From Acidimicrobiia bacterium (GTDB lineage: Bacteria; Actinomycetota; Acidimicrobiia; IMCC26256; JAMXLJ01): DNA of 64,000 nt. Both the position numbers and the translations under genes were made by a program. Shown piece by piece: positions 45,615-54,158 of this stretch. How positions within the stretch are numbered: the first letter of the stretch is position 1; every line of letters begins with the position of its first letter. The stretch is from assembly GCA_024281095.1 (NCBI GenBank), contig JAMXLJ010000172.1, positions 1-64,000 of the forward strand. Direction: 5' to 3'. The notes below the pieces were generated by a model. The model ran no database searches. It saw only the letters and a list, made by a program, of their open reading frames with translations, and was not told the DNA's origin.

Positions 45615-46702
45615 AGGTCGGGATCCACGCGGGTCAGCTCCTGCAACGCGTGCCGGGAGGCATCGGCCGGTACATCGAGGCGCTGTTCCATGGGCTGCCG
45701 CCCGCCGGAGTCGACGTCGTCGCCTTCGCAGCCGGCGACCCGTCGGTGCGGCGCAGCGCGGCCTGGCCGAGCTTCGTCGCACTCGGTCACCCGTACGCTC
45801 CGTTGCGCTACGAGCTCTGGCACCGGCTCCGCCGGCCGCGCGTCCGCCTCGATGTCGACGTCGTGCACGCGCCGAGCCTCGCGATTCCTCCGGCAGGCCG
45901 CACACCGCTCGTCGTCACCGTCAACGACATCGCGTTCCGGCGTTATCCCGAGCTCTTCACCGCGCACGGTGCCCGGTTCCACGAACGGGGCCTGGCCATC
46001 ACTCGTCGCGAAGCACAGTCGGTCGTCGTTCCGTCGGAGTTCACGCGTGACGAGCTCGTGCGCGAAGGATTCGAGGCGAGCTCCCTCTTCGTGGCCCATC
46101 ACGGCGTCGAGATCCCCGAAGCGCGCGATCCCGACGCGGTGGAAGTCGCGCTCCGCCGGATCGGGGTGGAGCGGCCATTCGTGCTCACGGTGGGCACGCT
46201 CGAGCCACGGAAGAACTTCCCTATGCTCGCCCGCGCTGTGGCGCAGCTACGCGAGCATCGTGACGACGTCACGCTCGTGCGGGTCGGGCCCCCGGGTTGG
46301 GGCGAGGTCGAGGGCCTCGACGGTGCGGGCATGCGCGAGCTCGGCGCGATCGACGACGGCACGCTGGACGCCCTGTACCGTGCCGCGACGGTGTGCGCGT
46401 TGCCCTCGCGGTACGAAGGATTCGGTCTGCCGCTGCTCGAGGCGATGGCGCGCGGCTGCCCGGTGGCGGCATCCGACGTATCGAGCCTGCCCGAGGTGGT
46501 CGATGGTGCGGGCCCGCTGCTACCACCGGACGACGTCGACGCGTGGAGCGCCGCACTGCGCTCAGTGGTCGACGACCGCGAGTACCAGACGCAGTTGCGT
46601 GAGCGCAGCCTCGCCCGGGCTCGCGAGTTCACCTGGTCGCACGCCGTGCAGGCCCACGTGGCCGCCTACGAGCACGCGGTGGACGTCGCGAGCCGGGGCT
46701 GA
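45611..46702 (+). CDS. glycosyltransferase family 4
   Basis: 363 residues. Starts MKVGIHAGQLLQRVPGGIGRYIEALF. FVLTVGTLEPRKNFPMLARAVAQL, VRVGPPGWGEVEGL and SRYEGFGLPLLEAMARGCPVAASDVSSLPEV form the donor domain with E-x7-E. It is close in organisation to the preceding and following enzymes, so they may share a donor such as GDP-D-rhamnose or GDP-mannose. The start overlaps the upstream stop (ATGA). Confidence 0.88.
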   Translation: MKVGIHAGQLLQRVPGGIGRYIEALFHGLPPAGVDVVAFAAGDPSVRRSAAWPSFVALGHPYAPLRYELWHRLRRPRVRLDVDVVHAPSLAIPPAGRTPLVVTVNDIAFRRYPELFTAHGARFHERGLAITRREAQSVVVPSEFTRDELVREGFEASSLFVAHHGVEIPEARDPDAVEVALRRIGVERPFVLTVGTLEPRKNFPMLARAVAQLREHRDDVTLVRVGPPGWGEVEGLDGAGMRELGAIDDGTLDALYRAATVCALPSRYEGFGLPLLEAMARGCPVAASDVSSLPEVVDGAGPLLPPDDVDAWSAALRSVVDDREYQTQLRERSLARAREFTWSHAVQAHVAAYEHAVDVASRG

Positions 46703-46729
46703 GATCCCCGGGTCCCGCGGCCGAATTCA

Positions 46730-46735
46730 TAGACT
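46730..46735 (+). promoter_or_regulatory. -10 box inside the glycan operon
   Basis: TAGACT, 6 nt before the GTG at 46742. It would let the last GT4 gene and rmd be transcribed separately from the upstream genes. Confidence 0.4.
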
Positions 46736-46741
46736 CCGCGG

Positions 46742-47908
46742 GTGCGGCTGCTGCTCGACGTCTCGGCGGTACCCTCCCGGCCGGTCGGGGCAGGCGTGTA
46801 CGCCGTGAACCTCGCAGGCGAGTTGTCGGGTGCGGACGTCGACGTGCACCTTGCCACCCGGCGCCGCGACGAACCGCGCTGGAGGGAGCTCGCTCCCGCG
46901 GCAACCGTGCACGCGGTGGCCCCTGATCGAAGGCCCGCCCGCCTCGCCTGGGAACAGATCGGCGCGCCGGCGCTGGTGCGCCGCGTGCGTCCCGACGTGT
47001 GGCACGGCATCCACTACACGATGCCGCTGCGCATCGACGTCCCGTGCGTCGTGACGGTGCACGACCTCACGTTCTTCGATCATCCGGAGTGGCATCAACG
47101 CGCGAAGGTCGCATTCTTCCGCACGATGATGCGCGCCGCCGTCGCGCGCGCGGCCGTGTTGATCGCCGTCAGCGCCTACACCGCGCAGCGTCTGGGCAGC
47201 GTGCTCTCGCCACACGCGCCGGTGCTCGTGGCCGCCCACGGCGTCGACCACGACCGGTTCCGTCCCGGGCCGGATGATGATGCCGACGACCTGGCCCGCC
47301 TCCGCGCATTGGGCGTGCGGCGGCCGTATGTCGCGTTCCAAGGGACGATCGAGCCTCGCAAGGACCTGCCGACACTGATCGCCGCGTTCGGCGACGTCGC
47401 ACGCGCCCGCCCCGGGCTGCGTCTCGTGCTCGCCGGCCGCGACGGCTGGGGTACGGACGCGGTGCGGCACGCCGTGGAACGCAGTGGCGTGGCCACACGG
47501 ATCCTGCGGCCCGGCTACATCCCCGATGCCGCGGTGCCGGCCCTGTACCGCCAGGCCGAGGTCGTGGCGTATCCATCGCTGGAGGAAGGCTTCGGCCTGC
47601 CCGCGCTCGAAGCGCTCGCCTGCGGTGCGCCATTGGTGTCGACACTCGGTTCCGCCATCGAGGAGGTGGTCGACGACGCGGCCCTGCTCGTCCCTCCCGG
47701 CGACGTTGCCGCGCTCACCGGCGCGCTCGAGGCGCTGTTGAGCGACGGCGCTCTCGCCGACGCGTTTCGCGTTGCCGGGCCGCGGCGCGCCGCGGATGCG
47801 ACCTGGCGCCGGTCGGCCGCGCAACACCTCGAGGCCTATCGGCTCGCGACATCCGGGGCCGCCCGCGCCCCGCGTGCGCGCGTCGAACGCACCGGGGCAC
47901 GCGTATGA
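46742..47908 (+). CDS. glycosyltransferase family 4
   Basis: 388 residues. Opens LLLDVSAVPSRPVGAGVYAVNLAG. YVAFQGTIEPRKDLPTLIAAF and SLEEGFGLPALEALACGAPLVSTLGSAIEEV are donor-domain motifs with E-x7-E. The GTG follows TAGACT by 6 nt, and the stop overlaps the rmd start (ATGA). The coupling to a reductase that makes GDP-D-rhamnose or a related sugar suggests it uses that donor. Confidence 0.88.
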   Translation: MRLLLDVSAVPSRPVGAGVYAVNLAGELSGADVDVHLATRRRDEPRWRELAPAATVHAVAPDRRPARLAWEQIGAPALVRRVRPDVWHGIHYTMPLRIDVPCVVTVHDLTFFDHPEWHQRAKVAFFRTMMRAAVARAAVLIAVSAYTAQRLGSVLSPHAPVLVAAHGVDHDRFRPGPDDDADDLARLRALGVRRPYVAFQGTIEPRKDLPTLIAAFGDVARARPGLRLVLAGRDGWGTDAVRHAVERSGVATRILRPGYIPDAAVPALYRQAEVVAYPSLEEGFGLPALEALACGAPLVSTLGSAIEEVVDDAALLVPPGDVAALTGALEALLSDGALADAFRVAGPRRAADATWRRSAAQHLEAYRLATSGAARAPRARVERTGARV

Positions 47909-48819
47909 GAGCACTGGTCACCGGCGCGTCCGGGTTCGTCGGCCCTTATCTCGTCGCGCACTTGCGCGCGTGCGGAGACGAGGTCACTGCGGTCGACCGC
48001 CGCGGCGACCGCTCCGTGGACGTCACCGACGCCGGAGCGGTCGACGAGGTGATGCAGGAATGCGCACCCGAGGCTGTGTACCACCTCGCGGCCCTGAGCC
48101 ACGTCGGCGAGTCGTGGGACTCGGGTGCCGAGGCGTTCCGGGTCAACGCCGAAGGCACGCTGCACGTGCTCGGTGCCGCGCGTCGCCACGGAGTCGCGCG
48201 GGTGCTCGTCGTCGGCAGCGCCGAGGAGTACGGCGCGGCGACCCCGGCCGACATCCCGCTCAGCGAGGAGTCGCCGCTGCGGCCGCTCACGCCGTACGGC
48301 GTCGCGAAGGTGGCCGCCGACTTCCTCGCGCTGCAGGCGCATCTCGCGCATGGGCTCGGAACCATCCGTGCCCGGCCCTTCAACCACACGGGTACGGGCC
48401 AGTCCGACCGGTTCGTCATCCCGGCACTGGCCCGGCGAGTGGCGGAGGCGGAGCGCAATGGCGCATCCGAGCTGCGCGTGGGCTCGCTCGAACCCGTGCG
48501 CGACGTCACCGATGTGCGCGACGTCGTGCGAGCGTACCGGCTGCTCGTCGAGCACGGTGTACCCGGAGAGGCGTACAACGTGTGCTCCGGTGAGGGTGTC
48601 GCGGTGCGCGAGATCGCCCAGCGGCTGATCGGCCTGGCGCAGCGACCGCTGCAGCTCGTCGTCGATCCCGCGCTCGTGCGCCGGGTCGACGTGCCGCAAC
48701 TGGTAGGCGATGCGTCGAAGCTGCGCGTTGCAACCGGGTGGGAGCGCCAGATCGACCTCGATCAGACGCTTGCCGCGGTGCTCGACGAGGCCCGCGCCGC
48801 GGTAGCCCGGCAGGCGTAG
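47905..48819 (+). CDS. rmd: GDP-4-dehydro-6-deoxy-D-mannose reductase (Rmd-like SDR)
   Basis: 304 residues of the extended SDR fold. VTGASGFVGPYLVAHL is the NAD(P)-binding loop, YHLAALSHVGESW and the catalytic YGVAKVAAD (Tyr-x3-Lys) follow, and RPFNHTGTGQSDRFVIPALARRVAE plus VGSLEPVRDVTDVRDVVRAY are close to the Rmd consensus. Rmd reduces GDP-4-keto-6-deoxymannose to GDP-D-rhamnose. The dehydratase gene (gmd) that makes its substrate is not in the window. The start overlaps the upstream GT4 stop. GDP-fucose synthase-like or other epimerase activities are less likely alternatives. Confidence 0.85.
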   Translation: MRALVTGASGFVGPYLVAHLRACGDEVTAVDRRGDRSVDVTDAGAVDEVMQECAPEAVYHLAALSHVGESWDSGAEAFRVNAEGTLHVLGAARRHGVARVLVVGSAEEYGAATPADIPLSEESPLRPLTPYGVAKVAADFLALQAHLAHGLGTIRARPFNHTGTGQSDRFVIPALARRVAEAERNGASELRVGSLEPVRDVTDVRDVVRAYRLLVEHGVPGEAYNVCSGEGVAVREIAQRLIGLAQRPLQLVVDPALVRRVDVPQLVGDASKLRVATGWERQIDLDQTLAAVLDEARAAVARQA

Positions 48820-48854
48820 ACCCCGCAGGCGTGACGGTAGGCAAGGGAACATCG

Positions 48855-48872
48855 CGAGCGGTCACCCGCTCG
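48855..48872. terminator. hairpin between convergent rmd and the coiled-coil methyltransferase gene
   Basis: CGAGCGG and CCGCTCG form a 7-bp stem with a 4-nt TCAC loop in the 94-bp gap between convergent genes. No T-tract. Confidence 0.4.
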
Positions 48873-48913
48873 GCGGATCCTGGACGCGCGTGCGACACGG
48901 CGTTGCTGAGCGG

Positions 48914-50155
48914 TCAATCCGGCGTGCGGGCCACCACCGCGTACTCCCCTTGCGTACGCAGGTCCTCGACAAGGTTCCCCGTGCCGCCCGGAAAGCGCGC
49001 GATCGCCTCGGCGTATCCCGTGAGCCGGCAGAGCGCGAGAAGTGTCTCGGGAAAGACCGGGCGCACATGGGTCGGGTCCACCCAGAATGCCTTCAGCGCA
49101 CGCGGCGAGTGCGGGTTCACGGTCTCGGCCACGAAGAGCCCGCCCGGCCGCAGCTTCTCGAGCGCGGTGCGCAACAGCGTCACGAGGTCGTCGGTCGAGA
49201 GGTGCTCGACCACCTGCGCGCTGAACACCGCGCCGAGCGAGCCGTCGGCTTGCTTGCCGAGCCACTCCACGGCGTCGCCGAGCTCGACGTCGACGCCGCG
49301 GGCGCGGGCGCGATCGACCATCGCCGGGTCGACGTCGACACCGCGAGCTTCCACACCGTCGCCGGCGAGCATCTCGAGCAGCTCACCACGACCGCAACCA
49401 AGATCCACGACCGGGCCCGAGCTCGCGAGCAGCTCCACGTAGGGCCGTTGGCGCTCGCGCACGAGCTCCGGCGATCCGCGGAACAACGCCTCGAAACCGG
49501 CGTACAGCGGCTCGGGTGCAGGCCCGTCGCGGAAGCCGAGCGCCGGCCGCCCGTCGTCGCCGGTCGTGGCGAGGATCGCCTCGTCGGCCATGAACGGTCG
49601 CGCGGTCACTTCGTCGAACACGTACTCCGCCTTGCCCGCAGCCGTGCGAAGGTCGGCGATCTCGTGCGCCAGCCGGCGAGTCGTGTCCCGAAGCTCTTCG
49701 GTGCCCCGCTCGAGCTCGGCGCGCACGGCTGCCGTGTCGGCGCGGTCAGCAACCACGGCGCCCGACACGGCGTCCATCCGCCGGTCGAGCTCTTCGGACG
49801 TCTCCTGCACATTGCGCGCGATCTCGTCGGCGAGCGCAGCAGCCACCGCCGCGCGCGCCTCGACGTCATCGAAGCGGGCGACCACCCGATCGAGGTTGTC
49901 GAAGGCCACGCGCAGCTCGGCGCGCAGCGCGTCCAGGTCGCTGCTGCGGCGCCGCTCGAGGTCGTGGATGGCCTGCAGCAGTGCAACGTCGACGTGGTAC
50001 TGACGATGACGCACCGCAAGGGTGGCCCGTTCGACGAGCCGCCGCACCACGCCGCGGGCACCCGGCCCGCTTCGCGCGCCGTGCTCGAACGTCTCCGCCA
50101 GGAGCGCGACGACCCGCGCTTCGGGCGACGCCGCCGAGTCGTCGGGTCTCGTCAC
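48914..50155 (-). CDS. coiled-coil protein with C-terminal SAM methyltransferase
   Basis: 413 residues. Residues 55-175 are strongly helical with Leu/Val heptads and many Glu/Arg pairs. Residues 185-413 are a methyltransferase with VVDLGCGRGELLEML (249-263), GAVFSAQVVEHLSTDDLVTLL and KLRPGGLFVAETVNPHS. It shares the segment FRGxPxxVxExxxxYxELLA with the 43202 protein, so the two are paralogues. GTG 50155 overlaps the upstream bifunctional glycosyltransferase stop (GTGA). The WbdD-like chain-capping role is inferred from domain content and the exporter nearby. Confidence 0.83.
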   Translation of the reverse strand: MTRPDDSAASPEARVVALLAETFEHGARSGPGARGVVRRLVERATLAVRHRQYHVDVALLQAIHDLERRRSSDLDALRAELRVAFDNLDRVVARFDDVEARAAVAAALADEIARNVQETSEELDRRMDAVSGAVVADRADTAAVRAELERGTEELRDTTRRLAHEIADLRTAAGKAEYVFDEVTARPFMADEAILATTGDDGRPALGFRDGPAPEPLYAGFEALFRGSPELVRERQRPYVELLASSGPVVDLGCGRGELLEMLAGDGVEARGVDVDPAMVDRARARGVDVELGDAVEWLGKQADGSLGAVFSAQVVEHLSTDDLVTLLRTALEKLRPGGLFVAETVNPHSPRALKAFWVDPTHVRPVFPETLLALCRLTGYAEAIARFPGGTGNLVEDLRTQGEYAVVARTPD

Positions 50156-52527
50156 CGGCCGCTGACGTCCTCGATGCGGGTGCGCAACCACTCCGCCCGC
50201 GAGGCCGGCCCATGGTTGGATTCGATGTGTTCGCGCGCCCGCCGCCCGAGCTCGCGTGCGTATGCGGTGTCCGAGGCAAGAAGGCGCAGGGCGTCGGCCG
50301 CCGCCTCGACGTCGGCCTCGGCCCACCGCGCGCTTGGCGGGTACGGCCCGCACCCGAGGGGCACGGGTACGAGCTCGTACGGCACGAGGATGCCGGTGTC
50401 GTCGGTCATGAACTCGAGATTGCCCGAATAGCCGGTCGCTATCACCGGCTTGCCGAGCGCCATGGCCTCGGCCATCGTCAGGCCGTACCCCTCCGCCCGG
50501 TGCAGCGAGATGTAGCAGTCGCACGTCTGCATGAGCTCGAGCTGAACTTCGGCGCGCGCGTAGCCGTCGATCACCGCGATGTCGGGCCGGTCCTCCGCTC
50601 GAGCCTGCAGCTGTGCCAGCTCGACAGGGAACGACGCGCCGTTCACCGTCTTGACGACGAGACGCGCGCCGTCGAGAGGACCGAATGCGCGTCGGTACGC
50701 GTCGATCACGGCGTGCGGGTTCTTGCGGGCCGAGATACTGAAGAAGTCGAAGCAGAACAGCACCAGGAAGCCGTCGCGTGACGCGAGCACACGCCGCTCG
50801 GAGGGCTGCGCCGGCGTCGGGATCGGGATCGGCGGCGGGAAGACGTGCACCGGCACGTGCACCATCGGTTCGACCGCCGCGGCCGCGTGCGCGCTGTACA
50901 CCCAGACCTCGTCGACGAGGCACTGGCTTCGGGCCATCCACGCGGGGAAGGACTCCAACTCCCACGCCCACACGCCGACCTGATACCGGGCCGCCGGCAT
51001 CACTGTTTCGAGCCGTTCCCGCAACATCGGAAGCTCGTCCGCGTTGACGCACACGACACTCACGTCGCTCACGCCGCCGGCCTCGTCGAGCGCACCGGAC
51101 AGGTCGACGGGCGCGAGCTGACGGCTCGGCGTGTGCGTGCACGGCACCGCCCGGTACGACAGGTCCGCGACGCGAAGTGTGTCGATCAAACCTCGCGCGA
51201 CCTGACCGACACCGTTCTCGGCCTGGAGGTAGCCGACGACACTCACGACGGGGCCGGCATCGGGACCCGCGACAGGCACTGCGCGCGCGGCGCCGCGGAC
51301 GCGGTCGGGATGGGCCGCCATCGGGATGAAGTACGGCGATAGCGCGGCCTGTGTACGACCGTGCTTCGCCATCCACGCGGCGAAGGAACGACCGTCGGGC
51401 CCGTCGAGGTCGCCGAAGGCAGCCCGCAGGTCGGCGCGCTCGTCGTACACCGACTTCACGTAGCGCGAGATCCCGCCCGCGCCTCCTGCAACAGGTTCCG
51501 CGAGCCACTCCATGAACCGGTCGGAGTCCGCGGGTTCGAAGGCGTCCGGCACGCCGGGCGCCCGCCCGTGTCGCTCGTCGTCGAGCAGCGCCTCGCGATA
51601 CAGCCGCCGCATGCGCGCGTCGATCGGGACGCCGGAGGAGGTGTAGCTGTAGCGATAGGGCTTTGTCGCGGTGTCGAGGTAGCCCGCGTCGATCAACTTG
51701 CGCGCGTACGCCTGGCACAAAGCGGCGACCGCGGGATGCTCTTCGAGGCGAATGCGCAGCTCACCGACCTGGTGCTTCGTGAGAATGTGCGGGCGCAGCG
51801 GATCAAAGCCGCTGAAATGGAAGAACTGGAGCGGTCGCCCGTTGACCTCGTGACCGATCAAGGAGCGCTTCACGCGCCGCGACGGCAAGTTCCAGTACGC
51901 GACGTTCACGCCCGGGTCGACGCAGATCGCGTGCTCGAAATAGCCGGGCACCAGGTCGACCCAGCGCTGATCGACGAACACGCCGTCGTGCTGCGCGTTG
52001 CGGCAGTCGCGGCGCAGCCGCTCCGACCACCAGCCGAGGAACGGCTCGGCATCGCGCGAGAGCGCAAGGAAGCCGAGGTTGTAGACGCCCGCGAGAAGGA
52101 TCTCCCGTTCGCCGGGCACGAGGCCGTCACGCGGCAACGGGCTCGTGGTGTGCGGTGTGAGCACGATGCCGGAGCGCCGGGCGAGCGCGTCGAGCTCGTC
52201 GAGCGGCTGGAACACCTCGATGTCCGGATCGAGGTAACAGACGGTGGGGTGCCGCTCGAGCAGCAGGCTCATCAACCACGGCTTCACGGCGGTCGCGAGC
52301 TCGAGCACGTCGTAGATCGCAGCCATGCGGTGGAACTCGAGGGGTTCGATGCCGAGGTCACCCGGCCGCACGACGTCGAACGGTTCGGCGCGGGAGTCGA
52401 CCGAACAATCGACGTCGTCGAGGACGAGCACCGCGAGCCGCGTGTCGGGATGCTGCTTCGTGACCGACTCCGCGAGCACGCGGGCGTACGCCAGATAATT
52501 GCGCGCCACGACGGTGCAGAACTGCAT
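50152..52527 (-). CDS. two-domain glycosyltransferase: GT8-like half plus GT4 half
   Basis: About 791 residues. The N-terminal half (1-300) resembles GT-A enzymes with a metal-binding DPDIEVF and HDGVFVDQRWVDLVPGYF, as in GT8-like or exopolysaccharide glycosyltransferases. The C-terminal half (about 420-791) is GT4: PVVSVVGYLQAENGVGQVARGL, LVLFCFDFFSISARKNPHAVI, and RAEGYGLTMAEAMALGKPVIATGYSGNLEFM with E-x7-E. Two activities in one chain could make an alternating disaccharide. ATG 52527 follows TATTGT by 8 nt, which supports it over TTG 52539 or GTG 52533. The stop overlaps the coiled-coil methyltransferase start. Confidence 0.83.
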   Translation of the reverse strand: MQFCTVVARNYLAYARVLAESVTKQHPDTRLAVLVLDDVDCSVDSRAEPFDVVRPGDLGIEPLEFHRMAAIYDVLELATAVKPWLMSLLLERHPTVCYLDPDIEVFQPLDELDALARRSGIVLTPHTTSPLPRDGLVPGEREILLAGVYNLGFLALSRDAEPFLGWWSERLRRDCRNAQHDGVFVDQRWVDLVPGYFEHAICVDPGVNVAYWNLPSRRVKRSLIGHEVNGRPLQFFHFSGFDPLRPHILTKHQVGELRIRLEEHPAVAALCQAYARKLIDAGYLDTATKPYRYSYTSSGVPIDARMRRLYREALLDDERHGRAPGVPDAFEPADSDRFMEWLAEPVAGGAGGISRYVKSVYDERADLRAAFGDLDGPDGRSFAAWMAKHGRTQAALSPYFIPMAAHPDRVRGAARAVPVAGPDAGPVVSVVGYLQAENGVGQVARGLIDTLRVADLSYRAVPCTHTPSRQLAPVDLSGALDEAGGVSDVSVVCVNADELPMLRERLETVMPAARYQVGVWAWELESFPAWMARSQCLVDEVWVYSAHAAAAVEPMVHVPVHVFPPPIPIPTPAQPSERRVLASRDGFLVLFCFDFFSISARKNPHAVIDAYRRAFGPLDGARLVVKTVNGASFPVELAQLQARAEDRPDIAVIDGYARAEVQLELMQTCDCYISLHRAEGYGLTMAEAMALGKPVIATGYSGNLEFMTDDTGILVPYELVPVPLGCGPYPPSARWAEADVEAAADALRLLASDTAYARELGRRAREHIESNHGPASRAEWLRTRIEDVSGR

Positions 52528-52535
52528 CCGCACCG

Positions 52536-52541
52536 ACAATA
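52536..52541 (-). promoter_or_regulatory. -10 box of the bifunctional glycosyltransferase gene
   Basis: TATTGT on the minus strand, 8 nt before ATG 52527. Confidence 0.45.
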
Positions 52542-52577
52542 GACCGGCCGCGCGCGCGACCGGTGCTTCCTATCGGC

Positions 52578-53315
52578 TCACTTGTTCGCGCCGAACTGCC
52601 GTACGAAGTCGTTCACCATGTAGTACGCGTCGATGGATTCGCCGGCATCGCCCCAGAACCCGTCGATGACGTCGTACTCCATCAATCCGCAACGCACGAA
52701 GTGGTTGTTGACGTCGGTGATCTCGAGCTCGCCCCGTCCGGACGGGCGCAGCGTGGGCAGCACCTCGAACACCGACGGGTCGTAGAAGTAGACGCCGGTG
52801 ACCGCGTACGCGCTCGGAGGGTCGTCGGGCTTCTCGAGGATCTCCTGCACCGTGCCGTCGACGAGCCGCGGCACACCGAGATGCCGCAGGTGGGCGGGAT
52901 CCTCGACGCCCGCGAGGAGGATCCGCGCACCTTGTTCCTGCTCGCGGAACCGCTCGACGGATGTGCGGATCGAGCGCTCGAAGACGTTGTCCGCGAGCAA
53001 CACCACGACCCGGTCGCCCTGCACGAAGCGCTCCGCGAGCGAGAGTGCGTCGGCGATGCCGCTCGGCCGGGCCTGGTACGCGTAGAGCAGGCGGTCGAGG
53101 CCCCACTCGTGTCCGTTGCCCAGTAGCCGCAGGAACTCGCCCGCGTGGGTACCGCCGGTCACGAGCATCACGTCGGTGATGCCTGCCCGGACCAGCGAGT
53201 CGATCGCGTACGACACCATCGGACGGTCGTACACGGGCAGGAGGTGTTTGTTCGTGATGCGCGTGAGTGGGTCGAGCCGGGTGCCCTGGCCTCCAGCCAG
53301 GATGACGCCCTTCAC
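52578..53315 (-). CDS. sugar-1-phosphate nucleotidyltransferase, RmlA-like (glucose-1-phosphate thymidylyltransferase)
   Basis: 245 residues. The signature GVILAGGQGTRLDPLTRITNKHLLPVYDRPM is the RmlA nucleotide-binding and phosphate loop. LLADNVFE, GRGELEITDVNNHF and DGFWGDAGES match the sugar-binding residues. It should activate glucose-1-phosphate to dTDP-glucose (or a close nucleotide sugar). The protein is about 45 residues shorter than Escherichia coli RmlA, as in many actinobacterial short forms. The other Rml enzymes are not in the window. GTG 53315 follows TACGCT by 8 nt. Confidence 0.87.
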   Translation of the reverse strand: MKGVILAGGQGTRLDPLTRITNKHLLPVYDRPMVSYAIDSLVRAGITDVMLVTGGTHAGEFLRLLGNGHEWGLDRLLYAYQARPSGIADALSLAERFVQGDRVVVLLADNVFERSIRTSVERFREQEQGARILLAGVEDPAHLRHLGVPRLVDGTVQEILEKPDDPPSAYAVTGVYFYDPSVFEVLPTLRPSGRGELEITDVNNHFVRCGLMEYDVIDGFWGDAGESIDAYYMVNDFVRQFGANK

Positions 53316-53323
53316 GGGCGGGA

Positions 53324-53329
53324 AGCGTA
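53324..53329 (-). promoter_or_regulatory. -10 box of the nucleotidyltransferase gene
   Basis: TACGCT on the minus strand, 8 nt before GTG 53315, in the 40-bp gap after the hydrolase-fold gene. Confidence 0.45.
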
Positions 53330-53355
53330 GCGGCGCCCGCTCACGAACGCGCCCG

Positions 53356-54102
53356 TCAGGGGATCTGGCGGTCGAGCCAGCCGAGCAGCGCCGCGACGGC
53401 ACGGGGATCGTGGCGCAGGCGGTGTCCGGCCGCGTGCACGACCCGCAGTTCGGAGGTCGGCGCGGCCGCTTCGGCCAGGGCGCGGGCGTCCGCGAGCGGC
53501 ACGATGTCGTCGTCGGTGCCGTGCAGGATCAGCAACGGGCGCGGCGGCAGCTTCGCCGCCGCGCGTAGCGGATCGAGGTCGGTGAAGCCGCGAGCCCACG
53601 CGTTCACGTCGACGGGGAACGCGGGGTTGCGGATGACGCCCATCGACCGCGCGTGCTCCAGGAACCGGATCGGGTCCCGCGCCCATTCACGCAGGTGCAC
53701 CGGCGCCGCGAACACGGCGACGCCACGGATGCGCTCGTCGTCGGCCGCGCTGCACAGCGCGAGCGAGCCGCCGAGGTTCGTGCCCGCGATCCATACGCCG
53801 CTGACGTCGTCCCGGCGCCACAACGCGTCCACGGCGGCACGCTGGTCGGCCCGCCATCCCGCCACCGAGAAGTCGCCTTCCGACGCGCCGGTGCCTCGGA
53901 AGTTGAACGTGAGCACGGCCCAGCCGGCCTCGCGCGCGATCCGGTCGGCCAGCTCGGGAAAGGTGGCACCCGACGTCGCTCCGCCGCGCGGACCGCTCGG
54001 AAAGCCATGGCACAGGACGAGGCCGGGCACCCGACCGCTTCCGGGCGGGCGCGCGAGATGGGCACCGAGCCGCAGCCCTGCCGAAGTGATCGAGTCGTCC
54101 AC
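53356..54102 (-). CDS. alpha/beta-hydrolase-fold protein with Asn at the nucleophile position
   Basis: 248 residues of the alpha/beta hydrolase fold. LVLCHGFPSGPRGG (oxyanion loop), LTFNFRGTGASEGD, HGTDDDIVPL (catalytic acid region) and VHAAGHRLRHD (His) are in order. The nucleophile elbow, normally G-x-S-x-G, reads IAGTNLGG, so Asn109 occupies the serine position. It is either a non-catalytic homologue or uses another mechanism. The DNA codon is unambiguous (AAC). The GTG start has GGGGGAGG about 12 nt upstream. Divergent from the DUF1802 gene. Confidence 0.8.
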   Translation of the reverse strand: MDDSITSAGLRLGAHLARPPGSGRVPGLVLCHGFPSGPRGGATSGATFPELADRIAREAGWAVLTFNFRGTGASEGDFSVAGWRADQRAAVDALWRRDDVSGVWIAGTNLGGSLALCSAADDERIRGVAVFAAPVHLREWARDPIRFLEHARSMGVIRNPAFPVDVNAWARGFTDLDPLRAAAKLPPRPLLILHGTDDDIVPLADARALAEAAAPTSELRVVHAAGHRLRHDPRAVAALLGWLDRQIP

Positions 54103-54145
54103 GCCGTCCGTCAGCCTCCCCCGGTCCCTGCCGGGCGATGGTCAT

Positions 54146-54151
54146 TATCCT
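54146..54151 (+). promoter_or_regulatory. -10 box of the DUF1802 gene
   Basis: TATCCT, 7 nt before ATG 54159. Confidence 0.45.
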
Positions 54152-54158
54152 TGGCGGC

